Shown: one piece after another, positions 59,601 through 64,000 of the stretch
Layout: each line of letters starts with the position of its first letter
How positions within the stretch are numbered: the first letter of the stretch is position 1
Assembly: GCA_038230255.1 (NCBI GenBank)
Contig: JBBRNP010000005.1
Location: 1-64,000, forward strand
Length of the DNA stretch: 64,000 bases
Reading direction: 5' to 3'
DNA from: AV40 sp038230255
Lineage (GTDB): Bacteria; Verrucomicrobiota; Verrucomicrobiia; Chthoniobacterales; UBA10450
Made by a program: the position numbers and the translations under genes
The notes under the pieces: model-generated
What the model was told of the DNA's origin: nothing
Seen by the model: only the letters and a program-made list of their open reading frames with translations
Database searches by the model: none

Positions 59601-60591
59601 CGCGACTCTCGTCGATGGAAATCCCGACAACAATTTTCTCAAAGAGAGCGAGACCGTTCGTTTCAATCCGAATAACGCGTTGACCGGCGCGACGTTCGTA
59701 GCCGCGGCCGGACATCGGCTTTACCTGACCACAACGCGGGGACTTTTCGTCATCGACGTTTCGGATCCGACCCATCCACGCATCACCGGTGAATTGACCA
59801 ATGGTTTTTTGCGCAATCCGCGCTGTGTTGCGATTCAATTCCGTTACGCTTTCATCACGGACGACGACGGACTGAAGGTTGTCGATCTTACCGAGCCGAC
59901 GCGGCCAATTCCAATTCCGCGCGCAACTCTCCGGCTCAATCATGCGGGACGTTTGTATGTCGCGCGGACTTACGCCTACGTCGCGAACGGGCCTGAGGGA
60001 CTGGCGATTGTCGATGTTGAAAATCCGGAGCGACCGCGACTCGATCAAATGTTCAATGCCGGCGGCGCGTTGAACGACACCCACGCTGTTCAAATCGGCA
60101 GCGTGAGTGCGTCGCAATTCGCACTAGTTGCTGATGGGCGAAATGGATTGCGAGTTGTGCAACTGATCTCGCCGGACACGGTCGCCGGCGCGCAGGGATT
60201 CAGTCCGCGACCAAATCCAAAGTTAATCGCGACTTATCCGACGAAAGGCGAAACGATTTGCGTTTCCCGCGGGCTCGAGCGCGATCGCGTGGTTGATGAA
60301 ACCGGAGGACAAACTGTCGTCTTCGGCCGGCGGGGCTCACGGCCGTTTCATTTGGATGAAATGGAACGCTTCTACCGAAGATCGACATTCGCCGAAGGGA
60401 AAGATTTCGAGCGACGCAAAGGAGAATTGTATCGCGTGGAAGACGTCGCGCTGTCGGGCGGAGTCCTCACGACCAAAGGTGGCGAAGTTTTGACGCCGTT
60501 GGCGACGCCAACCCCAGCGGCGCAGCCGATGATGCTGCCGGTCGAGCCGGAAGTAGAGCCGAGCGCGATCCCGACGGCGACGCCGCGATGA
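56644..60591 (+). CDS. Decahaem c-type cytochrome fused to beta-propeller
   Basis: This 1315-residue protein begins with a hydrophobic signal (LLLFVCATRSLLAQ) and has ten CxxCH haem sites. These are CLQCH (77-81), CTDCH, CGLCH, CSACH, CMNCH, CGDCH, CVDCH, CQICH, CFGCH and a final CTDCH near residue 792. A C-terminal propeller of LVIVD-like repeats follows (GLVISNV, GLFVIDVSDPTHPRITGELT, GLKVVDLTEPTRP, GLAIVDVENPERP), then a Pro-rich tail. Such proteins carry electrons at or beyond the outer membrane. It follows the barrel gene with only the four-helix cassette between. A 31-base palindrome (58571) lies in frame. Start GTG at 56644 is partly written by the cassette border. Confidence 0.92.
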   Translation: MTLRTLFLLNVECWTLNVGRLLLFVCATRSLLAQETSGYGPPTSVPITRSTISRASLPPRNWIDQSQAEADRKSVGCLQCHQGVEPMHKAEQNVVLGCTDCHGGNATRGLSKEQAHILPKNKEFWKTSAKPPNSNAWLNHESPEFIRFLNPGDLRVAQQSCGLCHGEIIRNVDHSMMNHGAMLWGAALYNNGAYPEKNYRFGQAYGADGAPLKLINYIPVTAQDTREHGILPFIEPLPRFNLSNPGNILRIFEKGGRPQLSLGLPTSSEPNGKPDRRLSERGLGTLNRTDPVFLGLQKTRLHDPLLGFFGSNDHPGDYRSSGCSACHVVYANDRSPTNSGWWSKFGHQGLSFTADESIPKTERGHPVMHQFTRSIPSSQCMNCHMHQGNLFVNPYLGYTWWDQETDGELMYPKEQHNPTDSELVRSTMENPEAAAARGLWGDKTFLDQVAELNPQLKHTQFADYHGHGWVFRAIFKHDRKGNLLDLDDNKIDHDDSRKFAKAVHLKDVHLAHGMQCGDCHFNVDVHGNGMLYGEPRNATTITCVDCHGTINQRPTLITSGNAGQIDLANTSNTPFGPRFVWEGSKLFQQSSMSPDVRWEIPQTIDTIDPLSPHYNPKSAYAKTLRRDGKAWGGIVPTTANASRNSTALSGQVSNQPDYSKEPRVTLAHDNSAMDCQICHTSWATSCFGCHLPMKANQRMAQNKFEGVTDRNFTTYNPQVVRDDVFMLGIDGTVKKNRMAVLRSSSAVVVSSQNANREWVYSQQQTFSAEGYSGQAFNPHFPHTTSGVGTTKNCTDCHLSTSNDNNAWMTQLLGFGTGTVNFFGRYAYIGEGREGLHGVVWTEPDEPQAVIGSHLHSIAYPANYKKHLDGGSVLTEGYEHSGHDIQDIVLRGEYLYTANGPGGFEVFDVANIDQKGFSERIVSSPVSPLGQRTRINTKYATSLALPSTLALDPARQHLPENEEQPIDLFYAFVYISDREEGLVISNVATLVDGNPDNNFLKESETVRFNPNNALTGATFVAAAGHRLYLTTTRGLFVIDVSDPTHPRITGELTNGFLRNPRCVAIQFRYAFITDDDGLKVVDLTEPTRPIPIPRATLRLNHAGRLYVARTYAYVANGPEGLAIVDVENPERPRLDQMFNAGGALNDTHAVQIGSVSASQFALVADGRNGLRVVQLISPDTVAGAQGFSPRPNPKLIATYPTKGETICVSRGLERDRVVDETGGQTVVFGRRGSRPFHLDEMERFYRRSTFAEGKDFERRKGELYRVEDVALSGGVLTTKGGEVLTPLATPTPAAQPMMLPVEPEVEPSAIPTATPR
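56671..56702. repeat. Right border of four-helix cassette (GTTGAAC words)
   Basis: A run of GTTGAAT/GTTGGACG/GTTGAACG words that is the inverse of the left border. It writes part of the N-terminus of the cytochrome (LNVECWTLNVGR), so the cytochrome start depends on the cassette. Confidence 0.8.
58571..58601. repeat. In-frame palindrome inside the cytochrome gene
   Basis: A 31-base near-perfect palindrome (GAAACTCGACCGC ... GCGGTCAAGTTTC, one mismatch per side of a central T). It is read as a short Asn/Ser/Thr-rich piece within a loop between two haem sites, so it does not disturb a CxxCH site. Confidence 0.8.
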
Positions 60592-60594
60592 AGT

Positions 60595-60660
60595 TGTAGA
60601 GGCGCTTGTGCCAAGCGCCTGTCCTAATAATTCGACATTTGAGACCAAACGCCGCTACAA
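60595..60660. repeat. REP pair after the cytochrome gene
   Basis: GTAG at 60596, perfect hairpin GGCGCTTG-TGC-CAAGCGCC, a 30-base spacer, then CTACAA at the right end. The second hairpin is degenerate. It lies four bases after the cytochrome stop and could act as a transcriptional terminator or boundary. Confidence 0.8.
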
Positions 60661-60722
60661 CGTCTGTGATGTTTTCTCGCAAAGGGATTGCGCATTGCGT
60701 CTTGATTTAGTACAACGCGCGC

Positions 60723-60953
60723 ATGGCGGACAAAAATAGTAAGCAGCCCCTGAATGTTCCCGGCGCCTGGTACGTGGACACCACCTGCACGATGTGTCGC
60801 ACTTGTCTGGAAGAAGCGCCAACTCTTCTGAAAACGAACGAAGACGAGACGGCCGTTTATTTTGCGAAACAGCCTGAAGGCGATGCCGAAGCCGCAGCCG
60901 CACAACGTTCGATGGAAGTTTGTCCGACACTTGCGATCGGCAACGACGGTTGA
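60723..60953 (+). CDS. Single-cluster 4Fe-4S ferredoxin
   Basis: This 76-residue protein has the motif TCTMCRTCLEEAP (CxxCxxC) and a distant CPTLAIGN, the pattern of a one-cluster [4Fe-4S] ferredoxin of the Thermotoga type. It transfers single electrons in the cytoplasm. It sits between the cytochrome and two reductases that lack a flavodoxin domain, for which it could be the electron partner. There are 89 bases to the next gene. Confidence 0.88.
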   Translation: MADKNSKQPLNVPGAWYVDTTCTMCRTCLEEAPTLLKTNEDETAVYFAKQPEGDAEAAAAQRSMEVCPTLAIGNDG

Positions 60954-61042
60954 ACCATCCGCTCAATACGCGAAATGGCGCCAAAATGCTTTCTGATATC
61001 TTTTAGTGTTTTTGGCGTGTTGAGCGGTCGACTGAATTAAAC

Positions 61043-62176
61043 ATGCCTGGCCCCTACACGCGCGCGAACCCTTTCCCCGCGAAGGTCGCAGTCAATCGCA
61101 GTTTGTGCGGCGAAGGCTCGGAAAAAGACACCCGCCATTTCGAGCTCGATCTCAAAGGCTGGGGATTGAATTACGACGTCGGCGATTCGATGACGGTCTG
61201 GCCGACCAACGATCCCGCGCTGGTGGATGAAATCATCAACAAGATCGGCGCGAAAGGCGATGAGACAGTTAAAAGGCCGAATGGCGAGAAGGCTTTGCGC
61301 GAGGTGCTCTTTCGCGATTGCCGGATCACCCAAACCACGCCGAAATTTTTGAAGGCAATCGCCGAGCGCGCGGTCAATGGCGCGCCGTTGCTCACCGAAC
61401 TGCTGAAACCGGAACGGAAACAGGACCTCGACACTTATCTTTGGGGAATGGAGGTCGTCGATTTTTTGATCGAGCATCCGTCGATCAAATGGACGCCGCA
61501 GGAACTTGTCGACACGCTCGCGAAACTTCTTCCGCGGATGTACTCGATCTCGTCCAGTTTGAAAGCGCATCCGGACCAGGTGCATTTCACGATCGACGTC
61601 GTGCATTACGAAAGCCGCGGCCGAAACCGCAAAGGTGTGTGCTCGACCTTTCTGGCGGAGCGCGCAGACAACACTTCGGTCCCAGTTTTTCCAAACGCAT
61701 CAAAGTTCCGGCTGCCGGAAGATGGGAACACGCCAATCATCATGGTCGGGCCCGGCACGGGCGTGGCGCCGTTTCGCGCGTTTTTACAGGAGCGAAAAGC
61801 AACCGGCGCGAAAGGAAAGAACTGGCTCTTCTTCGGTTCGCAGCACAAACACTGCAATTATTTTTACGATGACGAGTTTGAGAAAATGCAGAGCGACGGA
61901 TTTTTGTCGCGTCTCGATCTCGCCTGGTCGCGCGATTCGGCGGCAAAATCGTACGTCCAACACAAAATGCTCGAGAGCGCGGATGAGATTTGGAAATGGA
62001 TGGATGGCGAAGGCGCGCACTTCTTTGTTTGCGGCGACGCGCGTCGGATGGCGAAAGACGTCGATGCCGCGCTCCGCAAAATCATTCAGGACAAAGGCGG
62101 CAAGTCAGAAGAGCAGACGAACGAGCACGTCGAAAAGCTGAAAGCAGACAAGCGTTACAAGCGCGACGTTTACTGA
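61043..62176 (+). CDS. CysJ-like FAD/NADPH reductase without flavodoxin domain (copy 1)
   Basis: This 377-residue protein matches the FAD- and NADPH-binding half of sulfite reductase flavoprotein (CysJ) and cytochrome P450 reductase. FAD site: PRMYSISSSL; NADPH sites: MVGPGTGVAPFRAFLQER, WLFFGSQHKHCNYFY, FFVCGDARRMAKDVDAALRK; the end ADKRYKRDVY is the CysJ-type aromatic terminus. The FMN (flavodoxin) domain of CysJ is missing, so electrons must pass to a separate protein, perhaps the ferredoxin upstream. A close paralogue follows 38 bases later. Confidence 0.93.
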   Translation: MPGPYTRANPFPAKVAVNRSLCGEGSEKDTRHFELDLKGWGLNYDVGDSMTVWPTNDPALVDEIINKIGAKGDETVKRPNGEKALREVLFRDCRITQTTPKFLKAIAERAVNGAPLLTELLKPERKQDLDTYLWGMEVVDFLIEHPSIKWTPQELVDTLAKLLPRMYSISSSLKAHPDQVHFTIDVVHYESRGRNRKGVCSTFLAERADNTSVPVFPNASKFRLPEDGNTPIIMVGPGTGVAPFRAFLQERKATGAKGKNWLFFGSQHKHCNYFYDDEFEKMQSDGFLSRLDLAWSRDSAAKSYVQHKMLESADEIWKWMDGEGAHFFVCGDARRMAKDVDAALRKIIQDKGGKSEEQTNEHVEKLKADKRYKRDVY

Positions 62177-62205
62177 AATTTGCGGCGAGCGCGGATCGCC
62201 GCTAA

Positions 62206-62216
62206 AAGATCGACAT
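62206..62216 (+). repeat. Dispersed motif covering a start codon
   Basis: AAGATCGACAT overlaps the first two bases of the ATG (62215) of the second reductase gene, in the place of the ribosome binding site. Confidence 0.7.
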
Positions 62217-63408
62217 GCCGGAAGGGACAACGAAGGTTCTGCCGCCAGAGACGGCGGCAGCTACAACACCGAAAACTGCGACGCAATGGACGCGCCAAAA
62301 TCCATTTCCCGGAAAGCTCGTCGTCAATCGCCGGTTGAGCAGCGATGACTCGGAAAAGGACACGCGCCATTTCGAGGTCGATCTCACCGGCTGGGGATTA
62401 AATTTTGAACCGGGCGATTCGGTCGCAATTTATCCGACGAATGATCCGGCGCTGGTCGACGAGATCATTCACGCGTTGGCCGCAAAGGGAGATGAACCAG
62501 TACCGGCGGCGAAAACAACAAAGCCTTTCCGCGAAGCGTTGCTGCGCGATTACTCCGTAACACAGCCGCCGCCAAAATTTCTCAGAGCCCTCGCCGAACG
62601 CGCGTCTGCCGCGCCGATGCTCACCGAATTGCTGGAGCCCGACCGCAAGCAGGACCTCGATAATTTTTTGTGGGGAATGGAAGTAATCGATTTTCTCGTC
62701 GATCATCCCTCGGCAAAATTCAAACCCGAGGAATTCGTCGGGCTGCTCAACAAATTACAGCCGCGACTTTATTCGGTCGCGTCCAGTTTGCGTGTCTTTC
62801 CGGATCAAGTGCACTTCATCGTCGATATCATTCGCTACGAAAGCCACGGTCGAGTGCGCAAAGGCGTGGCCACCGCATTCTTGGCGGAGCGCGCGGACAA
62901 TGCTCCGGTGCCGGTTTACCCGAGTTCGGCGAAACATTTTCACATGCCGGAAGATCCAAACATTCCGCTGATCATGATCGGCCCGGGCACAGGGATCGCG
63001 CCATTCCGGGCGTTTTTGCAAGATCGACAAGCAACCGGGGCAAAAGGAAAAAATTGGCTGTTCTTCGGCGCCCAACGCGAGAAGTGCGATTACGCCTATA
63101 AAAAAGATTGGGACCGCTTTACCCGCGACGGCCTGTTAACAAAACTCGATTGCGCATGGTCGCGCGATCAAGCGCATAAAATTTACGTGCAGACTAAAAT
63201 GTTGGAGCACGCGGCTGAGATTTGGAAATGGATCGACGGCGAAGGCGCATACTTTTTTGTCTGTGGCGACGCGAAACGCATGGCCAAGGATGTGGATGCT
63301 GCGCTGCGCAAGATCGTTCAGGAACAAGGCGGCAAATCGGTGGACGAGGCGAACGCTTACGTCGAGAAGCTCAAGAACGAAAAGCGTTACAAGCGCGACG
63401 TCTATTAG
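62215..63408 (+). CDS. CysJ-like FAD/NADPH reductase without flavodoxin domain (copy 2)
   Basis: This 397-residue protein is a paralogue of the preceding gene, with the same FAD (PRLYSVASSL) and NADPH sites (MIGPGTGIAPFRAFLQDR, FFVCGDAKRMAKDVDAAL, KRYKRDVY). It has an extra N-terminal segment of about 20 residues, of which LPPETAAATT is encoded by a single REP half that matches part of the copy in the exonuclease-ligase gene. The catalytic region starts after NPFPGKLVVNRRLS, so the extra piece should be harmless. The pair suggests recent tandem duplication with divergence. Its stop codon overlaps a copy of the dispersed motif. Confidence 0.93.
   Translation: MPEGTTKVLPPETAAATTPKTATQWTRQNPFPGKLVVNRRLSSDDSEKDTRHFEVDLTGWGLNFEPGDSVAIYPTNDPALVDEIIHALAAKGDEPVPAAKTTKPFREALLRDYSVTQPPPKFLRALAERASAAPMLTELLEPDRKQDLDNFLWGMEVIDFLVDHPSAKFKPEEFVGLLNKLQPRLYSVASSLRVFPDQVHFIVDIIRYESHGRVRKGVATAFLAERADNAPVPVYPSSAKHFHMPEDPNIPLIMIGPGTGIAPFRAFLQDRQATGAKGKNWLFFGAQREKCDYAYKKDWDRFTRDGLLTKLDCAWSRDQAHKIYVQTKMLEHAAEIWKWIDGEGAYFFVCGDAKRMAKDVDAALRKIVQEQGGKSVDEANAYVEKLKNEKRYKRDVY
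62239..62267. repeat. In-frame REP half in reductase N-terminus
   Basis: CTGCCGCC-AGAGAC-GGCGGCAG followed by CTACAAC, identical over its length to the right half of copy B at 19341. It adds about ten residues to the protein and is absent from copy 1. Confidence 0.88.
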
Positions 63409-63416
63409 ATCGACAA
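63406..63416 (+). repeat. Dispersed-motif variant at stop codon of reductase 2
   Basis: TAGATCGACAA begins with the TAG stop codon itself. Confidence 0.55.
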
Positions 63417-63437
63417 TCGCGCGACGAAATATTTAAG

Positions 63438-63506
63438 GTAGGGGCGATTGACCCCAATCGCCCGCAACGCCAATCCGGCTCGGATCGGTTCGGTGAACCG
63501 CCCCTA
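63438..63506. repeat. REP pair before the last gene
   Basis: GTAG at 63438 and CTAC at 63503, with hairpins GGGCGATTG-ACC-CCAATCGCCC and CGGTTC-GGT-GAACCG. The right end lies three bases before the ATG at 63510, in the place of the leader. Confidence 0.85.
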
Positions 63507-63509
63507 CCT

Positions 63510-64000
63510 ATGAAACTTGGATTTTGCGCACTCCTTCTCGCCGCGCAAGTCGCCCATGCCGGTCTGGAAAAATATTCGGCGCTGGTCGTAGCGGATGCGA
63601 ATCCAACTACGACAGTACCGCCGAACGCGATCCGCGTCACTTATCTCGGCGTTAATGGCTTTCAATTCGAAACAAATGGTCACGCGCTATTGGTCGATCC
63701 CTATTTCACACGCATCGAACTTTTGTCGGCCGCGCTCAACCAATCGATTCAATCTGATCCCAATCGAGTAAGCGAAGGCTTGAAACATGTTCGCCCCCGC
63801 GTTGACGCCATCCTCGTCACACACGCGCACTTTGATCATTTGCTGGACGCGCCCGAAATCATCCGTCGCACTCACGCCAAGCTCATCGCCGGACCGACAG
63901 CAGTTCGGTTAGTCGAGTCGCTCGGAATTCGGCCTAACGAATGCGAAACCGTGAGACCTGGAACCGTGCGCAAAGTCGGACCGTGGACGATTCGTGCTTT
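63510..64000 (+). CDS. Secreted metallo-beta-lactamase-fold protein (partial, runs off end)
   Basis: The first 163 codons of a gene cut by the window edge. It has a signal peptide (MKLGFCALLLAAQVAHA) and a metallo-beta-lactamase fold with VTHAHFDHLLDAPE (metal site), preceded by LVDPYFTR. That is the layout of MBL-fold hydrolases such as UPF0173 or PNKP/RomA-like phospholipid hydrolases. The substrate is unknown. The ATG directly follows a REP element. Confidence 0.85.
   Translation, partial: MKLGFCALLLAAQVAHAGLEKYSALVVADANPTTTVPPNAIRVTYLGVNGFQFETNGHALLVDPYFTRIELLSAALNQSIQSDPNRVSEGLKHVRPRVDAILVTHAHFDHLLDAPEIIRRTHAKLIAGPTAVRLVESLGIRPNECETVRPGTVRKVGPWTIRA

Noticed and set aside
1..64000. Prophage or conjugative element
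   Set aside because: No capsid, tail, integrase, relaxase or type IV secretion gene was recognised.

Overview
The window is a bacterial chromosome segment of roughly 55-60% GC that most resembles the Verrucomicrobiota, probably the soil Chthoniobacterales. The lines of evidence are a 51-residue small basic protein of the PVC type at 41814, a stand-alone SWIB domain protein, a DUF6600 lipoprotein, an RMD-like TPR protein, many secreted proteins with Ala/Pro-rich tails, and housekeeping sets rplS-rnhB-yraN, grpE-dnaJ-rsmE and aroA-cmk-plsC. No plasmid or phage backbone, rRNA operon or CRISPR array is visible. One tRNA (Arg, anticodon CCG) is present. This placement is inferred from gene content, not from a phylogeny. 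Layout: 0.3-4.5 kb holds an asparagine synthase, a TPR protein and an amidase lipoprotein. 4.5-8.5 kb is a loose accessory stretch (LysR regulator, OsmC peroxidase, degenerate receiver protein, glycine/tyrosine-rich lipoprotein) with three copies of a ~35-base hairpin repeat, ending at tRNA-Arg. 8.6-10.5 kb is a frameshifted autotransporter. 10.6-20.4 kb carries L19, RNase HII, YraN, RsmE, a four-gene STAS / PP2C phosphatase / GrpE / DnaJ operon and a fused beta-CASP exonuclease-ATP-dependent DNA ligase. 20.3-25.7 kb runs on the minus strand with envelope proteins, plsC, cmk and aroA. 25.7-33.5 kb has signalling genes (receiver-PP2C phosphatase, hybrid kinase), a polysaccharide deacetylase and a dynamin-like GTPase. 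33.6-36.7 kb is an overlapping nadB-panC-methyltransferase operon. 36.8-48.3 kb is rich in envelope and lipid genes, including a lipid A acyltransferase fused to a GT9 glycosyltransferase, an ArnT-like transferase, a sugar-kinase-like protein, a UPF0104 membrane protein and a PAP2 phosphatase. 48.4-54 kb has outer-membrane and secreted proteins, a nitrilase and an MFS exporter. 54-63.4 kb is a redox region: a large outer-membrane barrel, a mobile-looking four-helix-bundle cassette, a giant decahaem cytochrome fused to a beta-propeller, a one-cluster ferredoxin, and two tandem CysJ-like reductases without flavodoxin domains. A truncated metallo-beta-lactamase protein ends the window. Two genome-scale signals overlie the genes. 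First, the non-palindromic 10-mer AAGATCGACA occurs by eye about 23 times in 64 kb on both strands, in coding (several reading frames) and non-coding DNA, where about 0.1 is expected. Second, GTAG...CTAC-bounded hairpin pairs of REP/BIME type are scattered between genes and have also entered coding sequences in frame, twice in the interdomain linkers of the exonuclease-ligase and once in a reductase N-terminus. These two, with the barrel-cytochrome-cassette locus, are the most interesting content.
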